Shown here: positions 45,981 through 56,300 of the stretch, piece after piece | How positions within the stretch are numbered: position 1 is the stretch's first letter | Layout of the letters: every line of letters begins with the position of its first letter | Source: Locusta migratoria | Lineage: Eukaryota > Arthropoda > Insecta > Orthoptera > Acrididae | Length of the DNA: 64,000 bases | Direction of reading: 5' to 3' | Assembly (NCBI GenBank): GCA_026315105.1 | Contig: CM048745.1 | Span: forward strand, 537,802,758 to 537,866,757 | Translations under genes and position numbers: made by a program | Notes under the pieces: generated by a model | What the model was told of the DNA's origin: nothing | What the model saw: only the letters and a program-made list of their open reading frames with translations | The model's database searches: none

Positions 45981-46583
45981 AACGCCTGACATTTTAGGCA
46001 CCAGCCGTCGCTGGGTATGGTGAAGCCCACGGCCGGCTCTAGGAAGGGGAGAACCGTGCCGTCGCCCAGGGCGGCAGATATTTGGGGGCGCTAAATTCCT
46101 GAATTTTTATGTAGCTCCGATAGGTTAAATTAAGCAAGACAATGAAACGTGGAAGTGTCTTGCATAAAGGTAGAAATGCGAAAATAAGTTGGAAATACGA
46201 ATTGTTACAGATTGACAGACATAAATACAGACAACAGTGATATGCATCAACCTACAATCAAAAATAAACGTGCAAGATTACTATGTAGAAGGTTGAGCCA
46301 ATGTGTTCCGCAGTGTTCGGGTGCTTCCGCGTGGCGCCACTGTGGATTGTGAGAAGCGGTAGAAGGGTGAGGTGTATTCTTGCTTTCGACTACGGCACTG
46401 TTCCGTTTAATTAACATTAATTTAAGAAAACAAGTACGATATAAACATAAACACAAAGGAACATAATGATATTATTTACTACGGCCTGAAAAATCTTATA
46501 CTGATCTCTACTATGGAAAACTGTGTATTACGGTCCCCTTTGACATATGTTGTATTCTGTAACATTGACGCTGCTTTGAGCTT

Positions 46584-47912
46584 AAAACCGAGCGAGGTGG
46601 TGCAGTGTGTGACAATACTGCCGGCCCTCTCATCTCAATCTTATTATACGATACCGTCTGAGTCGGATCCGGAATCGTGTGGTTCAATAGTGATAAAAGT
46701 TGAGTGTGAAGTTAGTTAAAAACGATATAGCCAGCCAAGGAATCAGTGTAGGACAGTGTCTCGGTGATACTGTGATTAAAACAAGTGATAGATTTCATTA
46801 ATTGAGAGATTTGTATAAGACGTTTCCAGACAGTTCTATAACAATACTTTTGCTATCGTACATTATTTCAATAAATAGACAGACGAAGGGTAAAAACTTT
46901 TGTAAAACATAAAGAAATGAAAATAAATAGCATTGTATATATGTTAGGCTCATAAACAAGTTGTGTTGACCAGCTAATTATGTCAATTAATGTAATAGAC
47001 GAAATTTCAATGTTGTGATCCTTTGTATATATTGACTGACGTGAGATTTTGAACTTATTTTGAGAATGGCTGAGGTATTTCGTAGCTCAATATATGTTAG
47101 GAACATGTATGATGTACTCGTTAACTAATTAATTGACATTTAACATTTTGGTTTGTTGTCAAACAAAAAGTAGCGTGATTAAAACTTAAAAAGATAGGTG
47201 CGATCTAAAATTATTGTATGTATAGTTTTCATTTTATATTGCGATTATTTTTGTGTACATGAAATGTTTTCTTTGTTTGTTTGTTAATTGTAAATTAGTA
47301 TATTCAATTGTTATGAACAATGGATAATGTAACGTCATTATTGTCGATGTTATATATTTGCCTCACCGCCTTGCGTGGAGGAGTTCGAGTTTGAGTAGTT
47401 TGTCAAGTGCACTGGAAGCTATGTCAGTCTGTGTTTTGAAATGGAAGTACTACGTTCTGATGCTTTGTAATTTGTATATGTTTTGAAGTTATGTTTTGGT
47501 GAAGAAGAAGTTTGATTCAAATTAAAGAAGAAGTGAAAAATTGTACATAACGAGTATTTAATTCTACCACGACGCCCCAGGAGAATAATGTTGCAGCGAG
47601 CAGAACCCCCATACATCGTAATATTGAAAAGATGAGTATCATTTGGAAGTGGTAGAAGGAACTGTAATTACTCAAAAATATATTAAACCGTTTTAAGTGG
47701 TAACACACTGGACTCGTATTCGGAAGGATGGGGGTTCAAATCCACCTCCGGCCATCCAGATTTAGGTTTTCCGTGATTTCCCTAAATCGCTCCAGGCAAA
47801 TGCCGGGATGGTTCCTTTGAAAGGGCACGGCCGATTTCCTTCCATATCCTTACCCAAACACTCCGAGCGTAAGCTCCGTCTCTAATGACCACGCTGTCGA
47901 CGGGACGTTAAC
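46584..47912 (+). mobile_element. SINE, family B, split by a 1.1-kb insertion
   Basis: The 5' head ccgagcgaggtggtgcagtg ends at 46607 and the body resumes at 47696 with agtggtaacacactggac. A box TGGTGCAGTGG spans the break, B box GGTTCAAATCC is at about 47733. The copy at 8296 shows the uninterrupted order. Confidence 0.9.
46608..47695. mobile_element. LTR-like insertion (candidate solo LTR, 1,088 bp)
   Basis: Inserted in the A box of a SINE with the exact 4-bp TSD AGTG (46604-46607, 47696-47699). It starts TGTGACAATACTG and ends CCGTTTTA. It codes for nothing recognisable, has an aataaa at about 46869 and is AT-rich. Length, TG start and 4-bp TSD fit a solo LTR of a Gypsy- or Pao-like element. 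The non-CA end argues for caution. Confidence 0.65.
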
Positions 47913-48235
47913 CCTCTCATGCGTCGCGTCCTCAAATGAGGACACTTACATTTTGTCTCATTTGTCATCTTTTACATCTGAGGTGGCCGTAAAAGCACAG
48001 GTACCTCATTTGAGAACTAATAATGAATGCTATAATGTCTCCTAGCTAGCAGTGTTAGTTGTTGGGCTAACAAAGAAATGAAAAGTAGAGATTACAGGAA
48101 AGAATAGAGGCAGGCCATCAGATGAAAGCACACTGTTCTCTGTAAATCATCATAAGAAAAACCTTATCATTCGGTACCCCTCCCAACGAATTACGCTTCT
48201 ATATAAGGAACTCATAGTTAAGTGGGGCGATCTAT

Positions 48236-48777
48236 AATTGTTTAATAATGATTATGCAGCCAAGATCGCATTTTTCATTTATTATGTGACCGGTTTCGGC
48301 GTACTCGACGCCATCTTCAGACCTGTCGTAATTTACATACTTTCACGACATTTTTATATACTAAAAGAGTACATCCAGGTTGAGGCATCGTTAAACATAA
48401 AATTAGTAGTCACTAGTAAACAATATATATCCATCTTCTAATGGTTTTGAAGTGAGGTACTTCAAAGTCTAAGTACAATACTACTTGGAGTCCAGTATAA
48501 CACTCTTTTGTTCTCTCAGTGTTATACTGGACTCCAAGTAGTATTGTACTTAGACTTTGAAGTACCTCACTTCAAAACCATTAGAAGATGGATATATATT
48601 TTTTACTAGTGACTACTAATTTTATGTTTAACGATGCCTCAAACTGGATGTATTCTTTTAGTATATAAAAATGTCATGAAAGTATGTAAATTACGACAGG
48701 TCTGAAGAGTACGCCGAAACCGGTCACATAATAAATGAAAAATGCGATCTTGGCTGCATAATCATTATTAAACAATT
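48236..48777. repeat. Near-perfect palindrome, arms of 268 and 259 bases
   Basis: Left arm 48236-48503 and right arm 48519-48777 pair across a 15-base loop (tcttttgttctctca). The right arm lacks about 9-12 bases (gtcgag-type segment) near 48707. The outer part of each arm is the same family as the 27.5-kb and 29.4-kb hairpins (gcagccaagatcgcatttt, ccggtttcggcg), while the inner 170 bases are different. Transcribed, it would give a very long hairpin. Confidence 0.95.
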
Positions 48778-48783
48778 ACTCTT

Positions 48784-48982
48784 GCCGGCCGCGGTGGCCG
48801 AGGGGACTGAGGCGCTTCAGTCACGGTCTCCACGGCCCCTACGGTCGGGGGTTCGAATCCCCCCTCGGGCATGGATATTTGTGCCGTCCTTAGTTGTAGG
48901 TAGTTCATAAGTAGTTTGTAAGATTAGGGACTGATGACCCCGTAGTTAAGTCCCGTAAGCTTAACAAACATTTGAACATTTG
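48784..48982 (+). mobile_element. Full-length SINE, family A, with 10-bp TSD
   Basis: A box TGGCCGAGGGG and B box GGTTCGAATCC are intact. The exact direct repeat AATTACTCTT lies at 48774-48783 and 48983-48992. It landed at the edge of the palindrome and is close to consensus, so it is young. Confidence 0.95.
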
Positions 48983-49583
48983 AATTACTCTTCGATGGGG
49001 GTTTAATAAAGGCCAGCTAACTCAGGTGCTCCCAATGGCAAGAGGTGTAATGATCGAGACTGTCGGCGGGAAACACGTTACATCTAAGAAAAGTGTGAAA
49101 TTGTTGTGTGTCCTGAGTGCCTTAAACAATTTCACTGTACGAAAAATACGAAATAGTATACTCTCTTCGTGTATTCTTTGATATTATTAATATATGTTCC
49201 ATGTAAAATGCAGTAGTTTTCGTTCTCGCTGCCCTCATTAGAGGACACGTCTCTATTGGTCAATGAAACTACTTTTTTTAGATAAATTATGATGAATTCT
49301 AAACAATTTAGGTCTTTGTTGCGAAATAATGTATCAGAAATTTTGTTCATTGTCGGGTTGATAATTTGGGCATGAGAGGGTTAAACACTAATCTTCCTTC
49401 CTTCATCTTAAAGACATATACGCGACAAAGAGACGCATGAGAGTAATATGTGAAAATAAGAATTATTATTATTATTATTTTAAGTTGACAAAGTCGAACA
49501 ATGTGTGTATTTGGGGGGGGGGGGCGGCACTTGAAATTTTTGCACTGGGCGGCAAAATCGTTGGGGCCGGCCCTGGTGAAGCC

Positions 49584-50126
49584 GCAAGTGGACTCCACGA
49601 GTTGAGAGTATTGCAGAGGCGGCGGCGGTAGCGGCAGCGACCTCGGGCGGCGGCGTGCAGAGCGTCTTGCTTCTTGTTGGTAGGCAGCCGGCAGGGCGGC
49701 GGTCGTGAGAATGGCGCGGAGCCAAGCGGGCCCGTCGGACACCGTCCATTGTCCCGCGCCCGTGCGGCTTCTCGTGGGACCCGCCTGCTAGCACCCCGCC
49801 GCCCTTTTGTCGGCCTGCCGAGGGCCCAGGGTGCTTCCGCCGCCTGCAGGGGAACACCTCCGCCTGCAGCTTCCCTTGCCTATTTTCCTTTCATCGCTGC
49901 TATCACCGAATAGCGCGATGGGAACTTGTTTCTCTCTCACACACCATCCCTGTCTCGTCGCCTTCCCGAAGACGCTACAGGAAAGGCGGTGTTTTTAACG
50001 ACGCGTTGAAGATGAAATATTTTACAAGTGTCCGGCATAGAGCCTTAGATAGTACTACTTTGAGCTTCCATTCCGCTCTTGTTTACATCGATATGTGGAT
50101 TAAACGCCAAAACTACGTGTTTTATG
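49584..50126. other. GC-rich block, then spacer
   Basis: 49584-49900 is CpG-dense (ggcggcggcggtagcggc near 49618). It is the nearest GC island upstream of the first visible exon of the monooxygenase gene, so it could be a promoter, but no 5' exon can be shown. Confidence 0.35.
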
Positions 50127-50390
50127 CAGTGGCGGACTAAGGATGTCGGAGGCCCGGGGCGGCGGCAAAACAAATTGAGGCCCTCCCCCCCGTCCACTTA
50201 GAAATATATGTATTACTATAAAACAGTAACTTTTAAGATTTGGAGGTGTCCTCCCCCCAGATGAAGAGGCACGAGACAAAAAGCTTTCGAGATTTATAGG
50301 AACTAAAAGGGCGCTAAAAATCGTGTTTTCGAGGCATTTGGAGGCCTCCTAAGACTATGTTTAATTCTGCCTAAACTGGTCATCTAGATA
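50127..50390 (+). mobile_element. hAT-like repeat, left end
   Basis: Starts CAGTGGCGGACTAAGG, followed by ggaggcccggggcggcggc, the same terminus as the right end at 7340-7410 (inverted). The body resembles 6309-6450 in inverse orientation. The right end is not clear. Confidence 0.5.
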
Positions 50391-51510
50391 AAAATTTTAA
50401 GTGATCTTGGCTTGTATTGCCGTCTTGCAATAAGTGTTTGTTGTCTGTTGTGACAAGTACACCACAACGGATTTTTGTACTCACATTGCTGAATGTACTT
50501 CTATTACGTTATTGAGAAAGTTTAAGAATGTATTACAAACACTAAAACGAAAAAAAATATTACTGAACAGGATCTAAAGTTTACGGTCGTTGAGGTATAC
50601 GGTGCCGATGTTGGCAACAACCGTTGAAAGCTATTTGAAAACCTAATAGTATAGAAGGAGGGGAATAATCCTGTGTGTTGACCATTGAAACAAATAAATA
50701 ATTCTGTTCCTTCTCCAAGGTTGACAGGTATGTAACAATACCCTCGTCTTGTCAGTAATTCAATAAGCATTCTAATGCAAACATTTCGTTGCAAACATTA
50801 GCACACTACGCCGCCGCGGCCGTAAGTAAAATTTATCCAGCATTGTTTCATTATGTTACAGTCTCTTAAATAAGCGTCAATATTGGCATTTACTAGTAAG
50901 AAATTTAATTGAGGGTGTATTTTGCTATATAACTTCAGGTAGTATTCTTTCAAATTGCGTAGGCTATCTACTACAAGTTATGGCGCTAAAACTTCGAAAT
51001 ACAAATAACTTAGTATTCAACGGTAGTTGCCTGTATCGGCACAGTACGCTGCCACAGTCGTAACTAAACTTTTTGCCCAGTATATTTATATTTTCCGTTT
51101 TAGAGTTTGTAATACTTTCTCGCAATAACGTAATAGAAATACGAGTATCTACAACAGTTTGTGCAATGTCACTACAAAACTTTTTGATGTGGTGTATTTC
51201 TCAATATTACTATATAAGACACACATATTGTGCTCTAAAACTGTATATTATGGAATGTTTTGCTGTGTTATGATATTTTGCAGGTGAAAACTCCCTACAG
51301 GCAGCTTCTCCGTTAACAGGTAGTACTTTCAAAACAGCTAAACAAAACTTACGTTCTAATATCACAGACGATTTTTACTCTTAAATATTGCTTCAAGTCA
51401 TAATAATAAACAATATTTACTTACTATACATAACTGTGCGCTCGGTCCGGGATCCCAGTTTTTGCGCCGACAGTTAATGATCTATTTTTTCTTCTCACAG
51501 AATCTCTCGG
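50391..51510. other. No recognisable feature
   Basis: AT-rich with short frames. No motif. Confidence 0.5.
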
Positions 51511-51523
51511 GAAACTAAACATT

Positions 51524-51715
51524 GCCGTCGTGGAGTAGCCGAGCGGTCTAAAGCACCTCGCTGCGGAACGCGCGGTTGTTCGCCGTGGAGGTTCGAGTCC
51601 TCCCTGGGGCATGGGTGTGTGTGTTTGTCCGTAAGTTAGTTTACCTAGGTTTAAGTAGTTTGTAAGCTACGGACTGATGAACACGCAGTTTGGTCCGATA
51701 GATTTACAGACATTT
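51524..51715 (+). mobile_element. Full-length SINE, family A type 2, with 13-bp TSD
   Basis: A box TAGCCGAGCGG and B box GGTTCGAGTCC are perfect. The exact direct repeat GAAACTAAACATT lies at 51511-51523 and 51716-51728. Confidence 0.96.
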
Positions 51716-51728
51716 GAAACTAAACATT

Positions 51729-52377
51729 CTGTGGCCACCTCTTGAATGATTCGAGCAATTTATGGCAACACAACCACCCATAATGTTGTGACGCAAATCT
51801 TATAGCACCGCAGTATGTATAACTTACGAGTTACGGTATAAAAATGGCGGATGCTCGTAGTTATAGGAGCCTTATTTCAAAAGCTTATTATTGACGGAGG
51901 AGGAAAGCCTAAGGTTTAAAAAAATATTTAATGGAAATTTTACCAGTATTTGTCACTTTTAACTCTTTCTCTGGCGGTGGCTGTCGATGTGAACCACACA
52001 TGGAGAACACCCTCACAACGGGAACTGCTTCCCATTTGGCCCTTAGGCCTTGTAAAATACGTGTTTAACGTCGATAATCACCACCCTTGGAACAGTTTAG
52101 CATCCTTAACTCAATTAGATCGGCCAAAAACGGCAGATAAATGTCAATATGACAGATGTGGTTTGAGTTCCACCTTACATAAATGTGCATGACTATAAAA
52201 CTTAAGTCAAAAATGGTGGTACTGTTGCTTAGGTAAGCCCGTCCACCACGGTGAGATGGCAGCCCTCCCACCACGTCGAGGTCGTCCCACATTGAAAGGG
52301 AAATAATAGTCCCAAGGCAAGGAAAAAAAAGAAAAGAAGGGAAGAAAATACCTTACAGGATTAGTTGTGTGCTGCTT
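51729..52377. other. No recognisable feature
   Basis: Mixed composition, no motif. A purine-rich stretch lies near 52320. Confidence 0.45.
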
Positions 52378-52985
52378 GACAGTCACGTCCAAATACCTAG
52401 GCATTATGCTGCGCAGTGATGTGAAATGGATCAGGCATATAAAGACAGTCGTGGGCAAGGTAAATGGTCGACTTCACTTTTGTGGGAAAATTTAGGGAAG
52501 ATGTGATTTGTCCGTAAAGGACACCGCATATAAAACGCTTGTACCACCCTGTCTTGAATATTGCTCAAGTGTATGGGATCCCCACCAGATCATTTTGGAG
52601 GAGGACACAGAGGCAGTTCAGAGGCAGGTGTTGAGATTTGTATCTGGTAGATTCAATCAATTCGCAAGTGTCACCGAAATGCTTCAACTGGGAGACGCTG
52701 GAGGGGAGTCACCCTTCTTTTCGAAAAGCACTGTTGAAGAAATTTAGAGGGCTGGAATTTGAGGCAGACTGCAGAACGATTCTACTGCCACCAACATACA
52801 TTTCACGTAAAGACCACAAGAATATGATTGGAGAGATTAGGGCTCATACAGATGCATACAAGTATTTGTTTTTCCCTCGTTCTGTATGGGAGTGGAATAA
52901 GCAAGTAACTACCAGTGGTACTGAGTACCCTCCGCCACACACCTTTGCATGGATTGCGGAGTTTTTGTGTAGATGTGGAACGATC
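52378..52985 (+). mobile_element. CR1/Jockey LINE, 3' end
   Basis: Two overlapping frames (52508-52747 and 52638 onward) carry YLGIMLRSDVKW-type sequence, LVPPCLEYCSSVWDPHQI, VQRQVLRFVSG and then LLPPTYISRKDHKN and VWEWNKQVTTSGTEYPPP. This is the same family as 3833-4615. It ends about 220 bases before the first exon of the monooxygenase gene. Confidence 0.9.
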
Positions 52986-53206
52986 ATTATTCTTTTGGAT
53001 TTAGAGTCAAGCTACTCTAATTACAGGCTTCTGCTCTCTGATGATCTTTGGTCAGGGTTGAATCCAGGAATTTTTTCTGGGTGGGGATTTTGTCACCATG
53101 CCATCTCCAAACTGCATTCATATGAATTACAATGCAATACGTTTTCTGCAGATACTTATAGATATATATCAAGTGCAGTTATTATTTTTTTTATTTTCTT
53201 TTTCAG

Positions 53207-53356
53207 GACCTACATGGGACATCTCGTAATACTGCACCAGATCTGGACTCATCACAGGACTACTATTTGGTGGGTGGCAGTAGAAATGACACACACTCCA
53301 CAGTGCGCTATCGCCGCAGGCTTGACACTTGTGACAAGGATGATATGATATTGGGG
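53207..53356 (+). CDS. Moxd1: MOXD1-like monooxygenase, internal exon: end of DOMON domain
   Basis: This internal exon of a DBH/MOXD1-type copper monooxygenase encodes 50 residues. It starts after a pyrimidine-rich acceptor ending in ttttcag and stops at a gtatgt donor; both junctions are phase 0. The peptide opens with DLHG, continues with SQDYYLVGG and NDTHST, and closes with RRRLDTCDKDD. This order (D-x-H near the start, SQDY, a THT-like strand, LDTCD) is the C-terminal half of the DOMON domain that precedes the copper domains in dopamine beta-hydroxylase relatives. DOMON is a beta-sandwich thought to bind heme or sugar and lies in the secretory pathway. The exon carrying the first DOMON strands and the signal peptide was not found upstream and may lie beyond the window or be too short to recognise. 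The open frame overlapping this stretch in another phase is a shadow. Confidence 0.88.
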
Positions 53357-56300
53357 GTATGTGCTTTTTGTTAATAGTGTTTATTTAATATAGAGAGTAC
53401 ATAAAATAGTCATATGAAACATTTAATATTTAGTTAAGTGTGGAGGAGAAAAGTCGATTATAGTGATGAACTTTCAATGTTTTTGTGTATGAGGAAGCCC
53501 AGGCTTGTTTATATATATCAACTACATTAACTGAAATTAGCGTTGAATATCATTTTGATTTTATTTTAACCCTCCATAGCTGAAGCAGATGACCCTTGTC
53601 ATTCATATGATTTTCCCACTCTGTGGGAATTGAGTTTGTCGAATCTTCAATACCTTTGCTGTTAAGCTTGGTTTGTCAACCATTATTACAGCTTCAATTA
53701 AATTGGTCATGTGTGTAAACTCTTCAACTTCAGTATCAAACAAAATAAGTGTATTTTACTTTATTGCTTTCCCAGATTCAGTACATATGTCATGTGCATA
53801 ACTTCAGGCTTAACAAAACTAAGTACAGTTCATTTGACTCATGTTTAAATATTTATCTAGGAAAAGTAAATATTCACTTTAGTTTCAATATGTGGAAGTA
53901 ATTACTATAGGCCTAAATAAGTTAATAGCATACATAGTTTAGCAGAGATCCTGATATGTAGCTGGAATGGTTCCAAGTAGAGAATGATACTGATTTTTTT
54001 GTCAATGGTGCTGCTGATTTGCAGAATGAGGATTGTGTCCATGAAGGTGGTAATGATTCAGGAACAGAATCTGAAATGTATCACTGATTAAGTAATTTTG
54101 GAGGGCATCACTTTTTAGGGAAATAAACTAATGGAGGAAAAATAAATGCATCCTAATATTACAAGATCTTCTTCTAACATAGAATACTAAAAGATATTTT
54201 GAAGTTATTGTTAGATGAAAATATATTGACATTATTTAAACATGTACTAATGTACTGAAGTTTGTGGTAACATTTCAAGGGAAAAGGGAAGTTAAAGAAA
54301 CAGATACTATATGTATCACACTTCATTGATCTCTATATTGTATAGATTTTTGAGATTTAAAGGGAATTTATCAAAGATGTGGGTAAACCATATGCATAAG
54401 CCAAAACCATTTCAGGTTTCTCTTGAGATATCTGTGGTAGAATAATATCCTTGACAGATGTTTTTGGAGCAACTTGACAAGTTGGTTGCTATCAAAGAGG
54501 TTGTGGAACTGTTTGTAATTAACTGCCAAATTATGCCTCACATAGTATATAATACTTTTACTGTATATGGTTATTAAATATATTATAATAATATGTATTA
54601 TATTTAGGCTTAAATATAACACTTCATTTATATTATGGATTACTCCTATGATCTACATGATTGAGTGATGGTTAAATAAGCATTTCCTTCATGTTGTAGT
54701 AGTATACCCATTACTGAATCTAATGGAGACCCTAAATCTGCTTCACTGTAAATCCAGGATGTGAGAATGTGAATATGTTGAAATAAATTATTCTTCTACT
54801 GGAACTGTGCTGTAACTCTGTCATACAGGACCGATAAATAATAAATAGTTAATGATATTCATAGGGTCGATTACCAGGTGAATATACTTGTGTCAAGATA
54901 TTACAATTTTATAACAAATTGTCAGGAAGAAGTTTATAGCTTCTAATGTGTTATTTTTGACTATTGCTTTGTTTTACATATTATAACAAAATATTGTTAA
55001 AAAGAGGTAAGAATGGCTAGCTAGTACTTAAACTTGGTAATTTGTGATGAGTGTCTCTGAGATTCACAATCACTTCTCCCTACCTCTTGGCATTGGTTAT
55101 AAGTAACCTTTTCCTTCTGCCCTCTTCTTGTCCCTCATCTTCTACCTGATGAAGGAAAATACTGTCTTTCAGAAAGCTAGTGACAAAATTTCTTTTCATC
55201 CCCATTTGTGTCTTTTTTGTGTGTGACTATTGACAGTACCAAGCTAAGGTAAGTAAGTACTGGCCAGCCATTCTGTCTCTTTTGAACAACATTTCCGCAT
55301 CTCAGTGGACAATTTCTGTAAGACTAATTAAAACTGCACATGTTTATTTGGCTGACAGTTATTTTCACAAAATCAGAATTTCATTGTCTCATAACATATA
55401 ATTAAATCATTGATTTAGTGCACAGGAGACTCGTCAGTTTAAATTAATAATATATACATACAATACAGTTATAAAATCACAGTACATAATTATATATTTT
55501 TATCCTGTCCAAATACTCAGATTATCATTTAAAAATTCATCTATTGAATAATAGCATTTTTGTACCAGAGCGCTGTATAATTTTCTTTTCATTGATTCAG
55601 TTTCAACCTTTTGAAAAAATTGTGATTTTTTAAATTTATTACATATTTTGATTCCCATATATTGTGGAGCCTGGGCATATAGATTTAGTCTATGTGTAGT
55701 GAGCATGAAACTGTCATTGTTCCTTGTTTCATAACTGTGCTGGAAGTTATTATGAAGAAATGGTTCTGGATTATTATTTATGAAAAGAATTATTTCAAAT
55801 AAGTACAATGAGGGAACACTCAGTATATTTAGATCTATTAATAATGGCCGACAGGATTCCCTTGGCTTTGCACCACATATGTTTCTAATAATTTTTTTCT
55901 GCAGGTTTAATATTCTTGTCATAGTGTTAGCATTTACCCAAAATATGATGCAATATGTAACAATTGACTCAAAATAGCTACAGTACACAATTTTTCTTGT
56001 TTTTTTAAACTAGTTACATTGGCTAGGATGAACATAGCAAATGCAAGGCTGTTTAATTTGTTTTTTAGGTAGTCTATGTGTGAGGACCAGGATAGATTTC
56101 TGTCCAGTTTCATTCCCAAGAATTTAACATTATCTGCTTCATGTAGTTCCTGACTATTGTGCTTAATCTGTACATCATTTAATTTAGACTGTTTTGTCTT
56201 AAATTGCATTAACTGTGTGTTTTTTTTTAATTTTAGACAATTTAGATTGAACCAGACATCTAAGTTTTCTAGGGCCTTTAAGACACTTTCAGGAATTTTG

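Larger units (their letters stand above)
46028..49575. mobile_element. 3.5-kb hAT element carrying later insertions
   Basis: The left end CACGGCCGGCTCTA and the reverse complement of the right end CAGGGCCGGCCCCA give a 14-bp TIR. The exact 8-bp TSD GTGAAGCC lies at 46020-46027 and 49576-49583. TIR start CA(G)GG and an 8-bp TSD are hAT hallmarks. Just inside both ends is a shared gcccagggcggca / tgcactgggcggca motif. No transposase remains; the interior is made of a family B SINE, an LTR-like insertion, a 542-bp palindrome and a family A SINE. Confidence 0.85.

Noticed and set aside
52638..53348. 236-codon frame as one gene
   Set aside because: It runs from a LINE 3' end through unrelated sequence and across a real exon in the wrong phase. 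The exon 53207-53356 is read in another frame.
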